Shown: positions 34,112 to 43,380, counted from the first letter of the stretch. The stretch is DNA of 64,000 nucleotides from Cupriavidus sp. IDO (GCF_000812465.1 NZ_JWMA01000201.1:48875-112874), one strand, 5' to 3'. A program made the numbers and translations. The notes: a model not told the origin generated them from the letters alone.

Positions 34112-36406
34112 ATGGACATAGCGACTCGCCCTTGCCTGCGCGCTATCTTGCTGCCAGTGGCACTGGTGCTGCTCACTCAGTGTGCCCGGGCGGCCGGCGA
34201 TGTACCCGCAGCGCCAGCCGCAGGCGCTCCATTGCCCGCCAACAGCGCGCCTGCCCTGCCAGCCGTGCCCGCCGCGCAGGGGCGCCCGAAAATCTGCCTG
34301 GTCCTGTCCGGCGGCGGCGCACGCGGCGCCGCCCATATTGGCGTACTGAAGGTGCTGGAGGCCATGCGGATTCCCGTGGATTGCATCGCGGGCACCAGCA
34401 TGGGCTCGCTCGTGGGCGGCGCCTACGCTTCGGGCATGACGCCGGCCGAGATGGAGAAGCTGGTGGGAGACCTGACGACGGAAAAGATCTTCAAGGAACG
34501 CCCGCCGCGCCAGGACCTGACCATCCGCCGCAAGCAGGACGACTATACCAACCTGTTCACGCCCGAGATCGGCGTACAGTCCACCGGCCTCGCACTGCCC
34601 AAAGGCGCGGTGTCGGGCGTGCAGCTGGAAACCGTGCTGCGCCAGCTGGCCCGGGTTCCCGGCTATCGCGACTTCGACAAGCTGCCGATTCCCTACCGCG
34701 CGGTCGCCACGGACCTGGTTACCGGTACCCCGGTGGTATTCAGCCAGGGCGAGCTGGCCAACGTCATGCGCGCCAGTATGTCGGTGCCGGGCGCGGTGGC
34801 ACCTGCCGAGTATGAAGGCAAGCTGCTGGTGGACGGCGGCCTGACCGACAACCTGCCGGTCGACGTGGCGCGCAGGATGGGCGCCGATATCATCATCGCC
34901 GTCAACCTCGGCACGCCACTGATGAAGCGCGACGAGCTGAATTCGGTGATCGGCGTCACGGGCCAGATGCTCAACATCCTGACCGAGCAGAACGTGCGCG
35001 CCTCGCTGGCAACGCTCACGCCGCGCGATGTCCTGATCCTGCCCGAACTGGGCGACTTCTCGGCGACCGACTTCGATCACCTGACCCAGACCGTGCCCAT
35101 CGGCGAGGCCGCGGCGCGCAAGGTCGCCGACCGGCTCGCGCCGCTGGCGCTGCCGCCCGCGCAATACGCGCAGCTACGCGCTGGACAGCAGACATTGCCG
35201 CCGCCCGACCTGCGGCCGGTCGACGAAATCCGCTTCGCGCCGTTGGAGCGGGTCAACCCGGACTACGCCGCCGCGGTGATGGAAACCAAGCCGCACGAGC
35301 CCATCAACCAGGCGCAGCTCGACCAGGACATGCGGCGGCTGTTCGGCACCGGCGACTTCGAGCACGTCAACTACGGCTTTCTCGAAGAGCAGGGCAAGCA
35401 CATCATGGCCGTCAACGCGGTCGAGAAATCCTATGGCCCCAACTACCTGCGCTTCGGCCTTGGCCTGAGTTCGGACTTCCGCGGCGATGCTTACTTCAAC
35501 CTGCTGGCCAGCTACCGGCGCACCTGGATCAATACCCTTGGCGCGGAGTGGCGCACCGACGCCCAGGTCGGGCAGACCTCGGCGCTGATCAGCGAGTTCT
35601 ACCAGCCGCTGGACACCCGTCAGTTCTTTTTCATCGCGCCGCGCGTCGAGCTGGAACGCCGGCCGGTCAATATCTTCCAGGGCAGCACGCGCATCGCCAC
35701 CTATGACCTGCGGCGCTTCGACGTCGCGCTGGACGTGGGCAGCCAGTTCACGAAGTACGGCGAAGCCCGGCTGGGCGTGCTGGCCGGCACCGAGCACGCG
35801 TCGCTCAGCACCGGACCGGAAAGCCTGTCGCCCGGGCCGGGCAACATCCGCCGCGGCGCCATCACCGGCCGCCTGCTGGTGGACCAGCTCGACAGCATCA
35901 ACTTCCCGCGCTCCGGCTACAGCGGATCGATGAGGATCTACGCCTCGCAACCCGGGCTGGGAGCGGACCAGGCCTATGTCAAAGGCACGATTGACGGGCT
36001 TTATGCATGGTCCTCGGGCAACAACACCGTCAACCTGGCGTTCAAGGCCGGCAGCAAGATCGGCAACGACCCGTTGCCACGCTACGACCTGTTCCAATGG
36101 GGCGGCTTCCTGCAGCAGTCGGGCTACAGCACGGGTCAGTTGCTGGGCGGCAATCTGCAGTTCGCGCGCCTGGTCTACTACAACAAGCTGGTGCGGCAGA
36201 CGCTGCTCGAGGGCGTCTATGCGGGCTTTTCGCTGGAAGCCGGTCGCGTCGGTGATCAGCTGGTGCCGGGCAACCCGACCGGCCTGCTCAAATCCGGCTC
36301 GATCTTCCTTGCGCTGGACAGCCCGGTCGGCCCGTTCTACCTCGCCTACGGACGTGCTGCCGGCGGCAGCTACAGCTTCTACTTATTCCTTGGCAAGCCG
36401 AACTAG
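34112..36406 (+). CDS. Patatin-like phospholipase fused to an outer-membrane beta-barrel (PlpD-like, type Vd autotransporter)
   Basis: 764 residues. Signal peptide (about 1-28), then a patatin domain (about 60-260): oxyanion glycines in VLSGGGARGAAH, nucleophile Ser96 in GTSMGS and Asp241 in VDGGLTD. A POTRA-like segment follows (about 350-420), and the C-terminus is a Bam-type beta-barrel ending in an aromatic-rich strand (SYSFYLFLGKPN). The layout matches PlpD-type autotransported lipases of Gram-negative bacteria. The start is moved 44 codons downstream of the longest frame so that the signal peptide is at the N-terminus. Confidence 0.92.
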   Translation: MDIATRPCLRAILLPVALVLLTQCARAAGDVPAAPAAGAPLPANSAPALPAVPAAQGRPKICLVLSGGGARGAAHIGVLKVLEAMRIPVDCIAGTSMGSLVGGAYASGMTPAEMEKLVGDLTTEKIFKERPPRQDLTIRRKQDDYTNLFTPEIGVQSTGLALPKGAVSGVQLETVLRQLARVPGYRDFDKLPIPYRAVATDLVTGTPVVFSQGELANVMRASMSVPGAVAPAEYEGKLLVDGGLTDNLPVDVARRMGADIIIAVNLGTPLMKRDELNSVIGVTGQMLNILTEQNVRASLATLTPRDVLILPELGDFSATDFDHLTQTVPIGEAAARKVADRLAPLALPPAQYAQLRAGQQTLPPPDLRPVDEIRFAPLERVNPDYAAAVMETKPHEPINQAQLDQDMRRLFGTGDFEHVNYGFLEEQGKHIMAVNAVEKSYGPNYLRFGLGLSSDFRGDAYFNLLASYRRTWINTLGAEWRTDAQVGQTSALISEFYQPLDTRQFFFIAPRVELERRPVNIFQGSTRIATYDLRRFDVALDVGSQFTKYGEARLGVLAGTEHASLSTGPESLSPGPGNIRRGAITGRLLVDQLDSINFPRSGYSGSMRIYASQPGLGADQAYVKGTIDGLYAWSSGNNTVNLAFKAGSKIGNDPLPRYDLFQWGGFLQQSGYSTGQLLGGNLQFARLVYYNKLVRQTLLEGVYAGFSLEAGRVGDQLVPGNPTGLLKSGSIFLALDSPVGPFYLAYGRAAGGSYSFYLFLGKPN

Positions 36407-36527
36407 CGGGATATCGGCTCAATGTAGCTCATGGATCCCCCACCAACGTTGTATGTAATGTCTTAATTCAAATGTATATACTTTTCCTGTCGCCAAGACC
36501 CCCGTCTTGACTGACGCCCCCTTACCC

Positions 36528-36554
36528 GTCGCCGTCCAACGGCGACATTTTTTT
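36528..36554 (+). terminator. Rho-independent terminator
   Basis: GTCGCCGT-CCA-ACGGCGAC (36528-36546) is followed by a run of seven T. It lies about 120 bases after the patatin stop and ahead of arsR, so it insulates the arsenic operon from readthrough. Confidence 0.85.
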
Positions 36555-36649
36555 GAGCGGGACTTGCTGTTCTGCTGAAAACAGTTCCGCCACTCGCTGT
36601 CATCAAACCTTCGCTTGCGATGGTTCGTTATTTCGCATATCGTGGAAAT

Positions 36650-36985
36650 ATGGAAACGAACAAAGCCATTGCCGCGCTTGCAGCACTTGCCGCCGCCTCA
36701 CGTCTTGAGGTCTACCGCCTCCTCGTGCGTGCCGGGCCAGAGGGTATGTCTGCGGGACGCATCGCCGAAGCGACGAATACGCCGCCGTCATCACTTTCTT
36801 TCCATCTGAAAGAGCTGGCGCATGCTGGCCTGGTAACTTCGCGACAGGAAAGCCGATTCGTTATCTATTCGGCCAACTACCCCACCATGAATGAGCTCCT
36901 TGGATTTCTCACCGAGAACTGCTGTCAAGGGGAACCTTGCGCTGTGGTGCCGGCGAGCGAATGCACTACTTGCGGAGACAAGTGA
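36650..36985 (+). CDS. arsR: ArsR/SmtB-family arsenite-responsive repressor
   Basis: 111 residues with a winged-helix domain (SAGRIAEATNTPPSSLSFHLKELAHAGLV). The classical C-V-C in the recognition helix is missing; instead C91, C92 and C97 near the C-terminus (ENCCQGEPC) are placed as in the Acidithiobacillus-type ArsR, where they bind As(III); C105 and C108 follow. It probably represses the arsR-aqpS operon until arsenite binds. ATTTC-N10-GAAAT at 36630-36649 could be its operator. An in-frame ATG at 36620 is an alternative start. Confidence 0.88.
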   Translation: METNKAIAALAALAAASRLEVYRLLVRAGPEGMSAGRIAEATNTPPSSLSFHLKELAHAGLVTSRQESRFVIYSANYPTMNELLGFLTENCCQGEPCAVVPASECTTCGDK

Positions 36986-37437
36986 TGAAACGACTGCACG
37001 TTCACGTATCCGTCGAGAACCTGGCCGAGAGCATCCGCTTCTACTCTGCGCTCTTCGCCAGCGAGCCGACTGTCACCAAGGATGACTACGCGAAATGGAT
37101 GCTGGATGACCCGCGCGTCAACTTCGCGATTTCCATGCGTGGCCGCGAGGCTGGCTTGGACCACCTCGGTGTCCAGGTCGAGTCCGAAGAGGAACTCAAC
37201 GAAATGCAGACGCGACTCGCCAATGCGGAGCTTCCGATGGAAGCACAGATTGGCACCAACTGCTGCTATGCCAAGTCGGACAAATATTGGACTGTAGACC
37301 CCCAGGGCATCGCGTGGGAGTCGTATCACACGCTGGATTCCATCCCCACCTTCGGCGAATCGCGCCCCGAGGAAAGCGCCTCTGCTTGCTGCGCTCCGAC
37401 GCCAACCACCATCATCTTCCGAAGCCGCAACAAATGA
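36985..37437 (+). CDS. arsI: ArsI-like C-As lyase (ArsI/CadI family)
   Basis: 150 residues, VOC fold. The residues known from ArsI are present: H5 (RLHVHVSV), H60 (GLDHLG), E112 (AWESY) as metal ligands, and vicinal C93-C94 (GTNCCYAKSDKYW) for the organoarsenical. ArsI enzymes cleave the carbon-arsenic bond of trivalent methyl arsenicals with Fe(II) and oxygen. The C-terminal tail has a second C-C pair. It overlaps arsR by one base and arsC by 4. CadI-type metal binding is the main alternative. Confidence 0.85.
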   Translation: MKRLHVHVSVENLAESIRFYSALFASEPTVTKDDYAKWMLDDPRVNFAISMRGREAGLDHLGVQVESEEELNEMQTRLANAELPMEAQIGTNCCYAKSDKYWTVDPQGIAWESYHTLDSIPTFGESRPEESASACCAPTPTTIIFRSRNK

Positions 37438-37952
37438 GCAAAGACACCTATAACGTTCTCTTTCTCTGCACGGGTAATACTTCGCGCAGCATCATGTCCG
37501 AAGCGCTTTTGGCGACGATGGGCCATGGCCGCTTCAAGACGTTCAGCGCAGGCAGCCAGCCGTCCGGTAAGGTGAATCCGTTCGCAATCGAGCAGGTTAA
37601 AAAGACGGGCTATGACCTGTCGAACCTGCGCAGCAAATCATGGGATGAATTCGCCAAAGCGGATGCGCCGCACATGGACTTCATCATCACGGTTTGCGAC
37701 CAAGCTGCAGGCGAAGTCTGTCCATTCTGGCCTGGCCATCCATCGTCCGCCCACTGGGGATTCTATGACCCCGCCGCTGTCGGGGGTCCGGACGAAACAA
37801 AGCGTGCAGCGTTCGAGCAGGTCTTCCAGCAGATTAAGTACCGCGTCGAGGCGTTCCTCCAGGTGCCACTTGAAGACCTCGATGAGACTGCCATTCGGAC
37901 TGAACTGCAAAGGGTTGGCGACATCGATGTCGCTGGCATCGGTGCGGCCTGA
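37434..37952 (+). CDS. arsC: Arsenate reductase, LMW phosphatase type (copy 1)
   Basis: 172 residues. The P-loop C-X5-R is LCTGNTSRS; two further redox Cys lie in TVCDQAAGEVCPFWPG. This is the thioredoxin/mycothiol-type low-molecular-weight phosphatase family reducing arsenate to arsenite in the cytoplasm. The P-loop has T-S instead of S-A found in the second copy. ATGA overlap with arsI. Confidence 0.92.
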   Translation: MSKDTYNVLFLCTGNTSRSIMSEALLATMGHGRFKTFSAGSQPSGKVNPFAIEQVKKTGYDLSNLRSKSWDEFAKADAPHMDFIITVCDQAAGEVCPFWPGHPSSAHWGFYDPAAVGGPDETKRAAFEQVFQQIKYRVEAFLQVPLEDLDETAIRTELQRVGDIDVAGIGAA

Positions 37953-37986
37953 TAACAGTGACCTGCCTACCCACGCGAGTTTCAAC

Positions 37987-38487
37987 ATGAGCGACAAGGC
38001 TTACAACGTACTGTTTCTTTGCACCGGCAATTCAGCGCGCAGCGTGCTGGCCGAGGTTCAGTTGAATGCTCTCGGGGGCGGGCGATTCAAAGCCTACTCG
38101 GCTGGCAGTCACCCGAAGGGAGAAATCCATCCCTTGACGCTCCAGCTCCTGACACAGATGGGACTTCCCACTGTGGGACTTCGAAGCAAGTCGTGGAGTG
38201 AATTTGCCACTTCGGATGCGCCGGTGATGGACTTCGTGTTCACCGTGTGTGACCAGGCCGCTGGCGAGCAGTGCCCGGTTTGGCCAGGGCAGCCCATCAC
38301 TGCGCACTGGGGCGTTCCAGACCCGGCCGCTGTCGACGGCTCGGAGGACACAAGGAAGCGTGCGTTCAAGGACGCGGCAGCGCCTCTCCGCAAGAGGCTT
38401 GACCTGTTCAAGAACTTGCCACTCGCGTCGCTCGACCGCCTTGCGGTGAAACAGAAAGTGACCGACATCGGGAACGTAAAGCCATGA
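37987..38487 (+). CDS. arsC: Arsenate reductase, LMW phosphatase type (copy 2)
   Basis: 166 residues, P-loop LCTGNSARS, further Cys in TVCDQAAGEQCPVWPG. It is a paralogue of the gene just upstream with about half of the residues the same by eye; two such copies in tandem are common in arsenic islands of beta-proteobacteria. It overlaps the aquaporin gene by 4 bases (ATGA). Confidence 0.92.
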   Translation: MSDKAYNVLFLCTGNSARSVLAEVQLNALGGGRFKAYSAGSHPKGEIHPLTLQLLTQMGLPTVGLRSKSWSEFATSDAPVMDFVFTVCDQAAGEQCPVWPGQPITAHWGVPDPAAVDGSEDTRKRAFKDAAAPLRKRLDLFKNLPLASLDRLAVKQKVTDIGNVKP

Positions 38488-39197
38488 GATTGCGGCATGC
38501 CGTAGTTGCAGAGTTCCTGGGCTCCGCACTCCTTCTCGCCACCGTTGTTGGCTCCGGCATCATGGGCGAGAAGCTCGCCGGCGGCAATGTCGGGATTGCA
38601 CTGCTCGCCAATACGCTGGCGACCGGCGCGGGGCTTGTGGCGCTCATCGCCACCTTTATTAATATCTCGGGCGCACACTTCAATCCCCTTGTGACGCTTG
38701 CCGAGGTCTGCCTCGGCAAGCTGCGCTGGAACCACGCTGGCGCCTATGTCATCGCGCAAGGTCTCGGCGCAATCGCCGGGGTGCTGGCTGCTCACGGCAT
38801 GTTCGACCTGCCCTTGCTAGAGGTGTCGGCGCATGTGCGCACCGGCCCATCACAATGGTGGAGCGAGGTGGTTGCGTCGTTCGGCTTGCTCACGGTCATT
38901 CTGAATGTGGCGAAGCGGCGAATGGAGTTTGTCCCGGTCGCGGTCGGTGGCTATATCACGGCGGCCTACTGGTTCACGGCGTCGACGTCGTTCGCTAACC
39001 CCACAGTCACTATCGCTCGCTCGTTCACTGACACGTTCGCAGGAATCCGACCGGTCGATGCCCCTGGCTTCATCGTCAGTGAACTGGTGGGCGGCGCCCT
39101 GGCCGTTCTCCTGTTCCTTTGGTTCGAGCGCTTGCATAGCTCGCCACGGAGCGCGACCGAGGCTGTCAACGAACAGGGTGCGCAGACGCCTTCGTGA
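38484..39197 (+). CDS. aqpS: MIP-family channel (AqpS-like arsenite aquaglyceroporin)
   Basis: 237 residues, six helices. The first NPA box reads N-P-L (GAHFNPLVTLAE) and the second N-P-T (SFANPTVTIARSFT), with the selectivity-filter Arg kept. Aquaglyceroporins next to arsC, as in rhizobial ars operons, let As(OH)3 leave the cell down its gradient after arsenate reduction. No ArsB or Acr3 pump is encoded nearby. Coupled to arsC by ATGA. Confidence 0.88.
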   Translation: MRLRHAVVAEFLGSALLLATVVGSGIMGEKLAGGNVGIALLANTLATGAGLVALIATFINISGAHFNPLVTLAEVCLGKLRWNHAGAYVIAQGLGAIAGVLAAHGMFDLPLLEVSAHVRTGPSQWWSEVVASFGLLTVILNVAKRRMEFVPVAVGGYITAAYWFTASTSFANPTVTIARSFTDTFAGIRPVDAPGFIVSELVGGALAVLLFLWFERLHSSPRSATEAVNEQGAQTPS

Positions 39198-39292
39198 GGT
39201 GGCCGCCCGAAGCCGAACTCCGTGAAGTGCCACGGCGCCACCGCCACTCGACGGCACACGCGCGCGCTCTCGGCCGCAGCGCTTGCCTGCCC

Positions 39293-39601
39293 TCACAAGG
39301 TAGGCAAGCGCCCGAAACTGTCGAAGCGCGCAAACGGTGGCTGCACTTCGGTAACTTCGAGCTCTTCCACCAGCGCTGCTGACATACCTTCGCTCAACTA
39401 GGCGCACATGTCGGCGAGCTGCTCGGGCGACCCCTGCAACATTGCCTCCACGGATTCGTCCATACGGTTGCGAACCCACCCTGTGACACCAAGCCCCTGG
39501 GCATGATGCACGCACGCCTCGCGATAGCCGATACCCTGGACACGACCATGGACGCGTACTAGCCGCGTCTCAAGCATTCCGTCGTTTCTATCCGTTTGCA
39601 T
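39293..39601 (-). pseudogene. acyP: Acylphosphatase interrupted by an in-frame amber codon
   Basis: The frame starts at ATG 39601 (AGGAG 7 bases upstream) with VHGRVQGIGYREACVHHAQGLGVTGWVRNRMDESVE: the catalytic Arg and Asn of acylphosphatase are kept. A TAG at 39398-39400 stops it after 67 residues (LADMCA-stop). Read through, the same frame continues 34 residues (LSEGMSAALVEELEVTE...ARFDSFGRLPTL) to a TGA at 39293-39295, which is exactly the missing C-terminal strand and helix of the family. Normal genes have W at the TAG position, so TGG to TAG is likely. The truncated product lacks the last beta strand and would probably not fold. It is the last gene of the aioX-aioS-aioR strand. Confidence 0.82.
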
Positions 39602-39638
39602 GAGAGCTCTCCTGGCTGAGCAGCCAAGGCATAGCGCC

Positions 39639-40976
39639 TCAGTGAAGCAGCCCGGCTGCAATTGCATGTTTGCGCATCTTCTCCCAGAGGCTCTTCCGGG
39701 AAATGCCTAGCGCATGGGCTGTCTCAGAAATGTGCCCTTGGTGCTGTAGAAGTGCCGCGCGGATGAATGCGCTTTCGCATGCAGCCATGTACCCGTCGAG
39801 TGGCGTGTCCACGTCCACTACCGCCGTGGCCGGGGCCCCGTCCTCTTCGAATACATCGGACGAGAAAAGCATGTTCTGCGGACTGACAATGCACGCGCGC
39901 TCAAGGCGGTTCTGCAGCTCTCGAACATTCCCCGGCCAACCATAGGTCGCTAGCCGTGCCTCCGCCGACGGATGAAATAGCTTTGTCGGCTCGCCGAGCC
40001 GGCTGGCAATATCGCGCACAAAGCGATGGGCGAGCCAGAGAACATCGTCGGGCCGGTCGCGCAATGCGGGTACACGCAGCTGAAAGATGTTGATTCGGTA
40101 AAACAGGTCCTCGCGAAACTTCCCAAAGCTGACCAACTCGGCGAGGTCTCGATTGGTGGCGCAGATTAGGCGGAAGTTAGTTTCAACCTCTTTCTCGCCA
40201 CCGACCCTCGTGACGCGGGGTTCTTGCAACGCCCGCAACAGTTTCACCTGCATAGAAAGCGGCAGGTCACCTATCTCATCAAGGAAGAGCGTTCCACCTT
40301 CGGCCTGTTCGAAGTATCCCTTCTTCTGGCGCCCCGCGCCCGTGAAGGCACCTCGCTCGTAGCCAAAGAATTCGGACTCAAGAAGCGTCTCTGGCACTGC
40401 GCCACAATTCACGGCAACAAATGGGGTCGCATCGCCCGGCGCATGTCGATGAATGAATCGCGCCAGCACCTCTTTGCCAACACCCGATTCTCCAGTAATC
40501 AGAATCGATTTCGCACGGCCTGCAACACGCGGCACCATGTCGGCAAGGCGCCGCATCGCTTCGGAAACGCCAAGCTCGCTCTGCGCCGGCATCGCCTGGT
40601 CTGGGATTGCAGTACCTGTCAACAGCCGGACCTTCTCCACCAGCGCACCAATGTCGAACGGCTTGGTGATGTAGTCAGCAGCACCATTCTTCAGAAGAGT
40701 GACAGCCGTTTCGACGGACGCGTAGGCAGTAATAAAGACAAACGGCGGCTGCGAGGTACGTGCGGCCATCGAGCGTGCAAACAGGTTCTCTCCCGAGATG
40801 TCTGGCAGACGAATATCACTGATGACGGCCTGATATGGACGAGTCTGCAAGGCACTCAAGGCGGATTCACCGTTGGTGTGCCAGTCCACATCGAAGCCCT
40901 CCAGACGGAACCTGTCCGCCAAGGACTCCCCCATGATGGGGTCGTCTTCGACGACGCAGATTAGGGTAGTAGACAT
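39639..40976 (-). CDS. aioR: Sigma-54-dependent response regulator of arsenite oxidation
   Basis: 445 residues: receiver domain (phospho-Asp in VISDIRLPD, about residue 54), AAA+ domain with Walker A GESGVGKE, sigma-54 contact loop ERGAFTGAG, Walker B GTLFLDEIGD, and a Fis-type HTH at the C-terminus (ISETAHALGISRKSLWEKM). NtrC-family activator. With the kinase AioS it should activate the sigma-54 promoter of aioBA (43444). Transcribed after aioX and aioS, 14 bases from aioS. Confidence 0.93.
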   Translation of the reverse strand: MSTTLICVVEDDPIMGESLADRFRLEGFDVDWHTNGESALSALQTRPYQAVISDIRLPDISGENLFARSMAARTSQPPFVFITAYASVETAVTLLKNGAADYITKPFDIGALVEKVRLLTGTAIPDQAMPAQSELGVSEAMRRLADMVPRVAGRAKSILITGESGVGKEVLARFIHRHAPGDATPFVAVNCGAVPETLLESEFFGYERGAFTGAGRQKKGYFEQAEGGTLFLDEIGDLPLSMQVKLLRALQEPRVTRVGGEKEVETNFRLICATNRDLAELVSFGKFREDLFYRINIFQLRVPALRDRPDDVLWLAHRFVRDIASRLGEPTKLFHPSAEARLATYGWPGNVRELQNRLERACIVSPQNMLFSSDVFEEDGAPATAVVDVDTPLDGYMAACESAFIRAALLQHQGHISETAHALGISRKSLWEKMRKHAIAAGLLH

Positions 40977-40990
40977 GATGAACTCCTGCT

Positions 40991-42448
40991 CTATCGAGCG
41001 GCCAACGGCAGCATCACTACAAAGAACGTCCGGCCTGGTTCACTCTCGACGGCGATGGTGCCGCCGAGCTGAGTGGCAATTTGGTAGCTGACCCACAAAC
41101 CCAGCCCGTATGAACGCCGTTCTTCACCTTCCCATGCCGAACTGAATGGCTCAAACAAATGTTCCATTGCAACGCCCGCAATGTATTGCCCGGTGTTCGA
41201 TACCGCTATCTGGAGCTCCGCTGGATGTGCCGAAACGCTGACGTCGACCCGACCGCCATGCTCTACGGCTTTCGCGGCATTCAGCAGCAAGTTGAGAACC
41301 AGTTGTCGGACCAAATGGGCCGGCAACGCGACGGCCTTCGTTTGCTGCACTTCCCAGTTGAACTCTGCTTGCTTTGCATGTATCTGCGGCGCTATTAACA
41401 GTCTCAGGTCCTGCCAGTCGGACGGACTCATTGCAGGAGAGTCCAGCCGAGCCTCCACCAGCAGCGCCGCAACGGTGGACCGTATTTGGCCCAACCCTCG
41501 CTCAAGGAGCCCCAAGGTTCTCTTGGTCTGGGCGTCTGGTGTACCGTGCGTGTTGAGCGTGTCGATGGCATTGAGCATACCGCCCAGTGGATTGTTAATT
41601 TCGTGGGCAATACCTGCCGCGACCCTCCCAACGGCCGCCAGCCTTTCGGAGACAACAACCTCACGCTCCAACGCCTGCTTCTGAGCCAATTCTCCAAGCA
41701 TGGCCTGGAACTGGTGACCCAACTGGCCTATCTCATCGTTGCCCCGCACAGTCATCTCGGCGCCAACCTTCTCCGCCGGCTCCTTGCCAATCCGAGCCAT
41801 TGCCGATGCAAGCCGCAGAAGAGGTTTCGCCATCCGGTCACCCCACAGCCAACCCAGCGGTATGAGCAACAACAACGCTGGAATAGTGGCCACCCCCAGT
41901 TTGACCAGCGTTGAGCGGATACGGCCATAGAGAATATTGGCGTCGTAGACCAACACAACATATCCCAGACGTCCCCCGTCATCTGAATTCACCGGCATGC
42001 CTGCCGTCACGTCATGGGTCGCAAGTAGTCCCGGAAAATTGAAGTAGAAGCGGTCGCCAGCCGAACGCAAATGTGAGAGAACGTCGTCGTATTCGGCGGG
42101 TAGTTGGGCGACGTTTGTCTGGATGGGGGCCTTCCGGGGAGATGTCGATGCGTATACGCGCCCTTGAGCGTCGAAGAGCGCGATTTCCTTGAGCGGGTTG
42201 GACGAGTCCTTGACCGCGACCGGTGTATGGATAACTTCGAAAGCTCGCCATACGTCGTCCTTGACCATCGGGTCACGAACCGACAGCGTAAGCACGCGAC
42301 AAAGATTCTGTGCGCCGTTCTCCAAGTCCTTCCGCGCGTCGGATAGTGCAAGGCTGACGAGAGCGGCGGTCACCAGAAGTTCGGTAAGCAGGATGACGGC
42401 GCTCAACGCCAGTGGAATCTTGTAGCGGTAACTGAGATTGGAAAACAT
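40991..42448 (-). CDS. aioS: Sensor histidine kinase of arsenite oxidation
   Basis: 485 residues. Membrane helices at about 12-34 and 186-205 frame a periplasmic sensor segment; a HAMP-like region follows, then the dimerisation helix with the phospho-His in GIAHEINNPLGGMLN and an ATPase domain with N box (NLLLNAAKA) and G box (YGLGLWVSY). In known aio systems the kinase reads the arsenite-bound AioX protein and phosphorylates AioR. Ten bases from aioX in the same transcript. Confidence 0.92.
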   Translation of the reverse strand: MFSNLSYRYKIPLALSAVILLTELLVTAALVSLALSDARKDLENGAQNLCRVLTLSVRDPMVKDDVWRAFEVIHTPVAVKDSSNPLKEIALFDAQGRVYASTSPRKAPIQTNVAQLPAEYDDVLSHLRSAGDRFYFNFPGLLATHDVTAGMPVNSDDGGRLGYVVLVYDANILYGRIRSTLVKLGVATIPALLLLIPLGWLWGDRMAKPLLRLASAMARIGKEPAEKVGAEMTVRGNDEIGQLGHQFQAMLGELAQKQALEREVVVSERLAAVGRVAAGIAHEINNPLGGMLNAIDTLNTHGTPDAQTKRTLGLLERGLGQIRSTVAALLVEARLDSPAMSPSDWQDLRLLIAPQIHAKQAEFNWEVQQTKAVALPAHLVRQLVLNLLLNAAKAVEHGGRVDVSVSAHPAELQIAVSNTGQYIAGVAMEHLFEPFSSAWEGEERRSYGLGLWVSYQIATQLGGTIAVESEPGRTFFVVMLPLAAR

Positions 42449-42458
42449 CTGCGGGCGC

Positions 42459-43337
42459 CTACCTTGGCCCAGCGTCCAAAATCCGGACTAGCCCGCGAAT
42501 GCTGTCGAACACGCTGTCGGCACCTTCCACGAAGCCGTCGAGGTTCAATTGCTGAAGAATGTCGCGCCCTTCCGGTCGTTCCTTCATGCCGACGAGCGCC
42601 CCCTGAATGCGGCGAAACGTTTCTTCGTCGAGGTTCGTGCGTGCCACAATCGGCGGGAAGCCGTACTGCGGAGAACGCCACGCCACCTTTACGTCTCGGG
42701 TGCGGTCGGGATATCGCCTGTCAATCGTGTCGTAGACGTATCCATCTATTTCACCGCCATCCGCCAGTCCAGAACTCACCGCATCGACCACCTTCCGGTG
42801 CGCATAGGTAAAGAAGGCCTTCCTGAAGAATGCGCTTGGCCGTATGCCTGCCCGAATCAGCTCCGTGGTAGGCACCAGGAAGCCTGAGTTCGACTGCGGG
42901 TCGCTGAACGCGAACACACGATTCCGAAGTTGCGTGATATGCGTGGTATGGACGTCGCCCTTGGGAACAATTAGATAGGAGCGATAAAGCGGTTGCCCCT
43001 GGTAGTCTGGTATCGCCATCAACCGCATGGTCTGCTGATGCGTGACGTAGGGGTAGCCGCAGACCCATGCGACTTCGAGGCGATTCGCAGCCAATAGCTC
43101 GTGTATTTCACGGTAGTTATTGCGCTGCACAAACCTCACGTTGGCACCGCAAACGCTCCCGAGTTCTTTGGCCCAACGTGCCAGCAGACTGATTTCGTTA
43201 TCCAGGAAGACGGCCGTGGTGCCGAACGCAATCGATGGACGTTCGTCGCCTGAGGCGAACCTGAAGGCTGAGAGGAGCGGCAAGCTCAGCGCAGAACGGA
43301 GAAGCCGCCGTCGACCGATGTTAAGAATTGGTGACAT
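42459..43337 (-). CDS. aioX: Periplasmic arsenite-binding protein
   Basis: 292 residues with a Tat-like or Sec signal (RRRLLRSALSLPLLSAF) and a PhnD-like periplasmic binding fold (IAFGTTAVFLDNEISLLARWAKELG...). Two Cys are candidates for arsenite, C63 (SVCGANV) and C93 in WVCGYPYV, the latter in the position of the Cys shown to matter in Agrobacterium AioX (hand alignment). It senses arsenite for the AioSR pair. Divergent from aioBA, with a 170-base control region between. Confidence 0.92.
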   Translation of the reverse strand: MSPILNIGRRRLLRSALSLPLLSAFRFASGDERPSIAFGTTAVFLDNEISLLARWAKELGSVCGANVRFVQRNNYREIHELLAANRLEVAWVCGYPYVTHQQTMRLMAIPDYQGQPLYRSYLIVPKGDVHTTHITQLRNRVFAFSDPQSNSGFLVPTTELIRAGIRPSAFFRKAFFTYAHRKVVDAVSSGLADGGEIDGYVYDTIDRRYPDRTRDVKVAWRSPQYGFPPIVARTNLDEETFRRIQGALVGMKERPEGRDILQQLNLDGFVEGADSVFDSIRGLVRILDAGPR

Positions 43338-43360
43338 AACGGCTCACTCCCCCTCACGAA

Positions 43361-43380
43361 CCGTTACTGGACGGTAACGG
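43361..43380. promoter_or_regulatory. Candidate AioR enhancer (inverted repeat)
   Basis: CCGTTAC-N6-GTAACGG, perfect 7-base arms, 64 bases upstream of the -24 element of the aioB promoter. This distance suits an upstream activating site for an NtrC-type regulator. Confidence 0.6.

Noticed and set aside
36410..36600. tRNA or attachment site at the left border of the arsenic island
   Set aside because: No cloverleaf-like arms and no matching direct repeat near 46850 were found by eye.
39398..39400. Pyrrolysine or selenocysteine-type recoding at the acyP stop
   Set aside because: Codon is TAG in a beta-proteobacterium without evidence for pyrrolysine genes; no recoding element seen. A point mutation is simpler.
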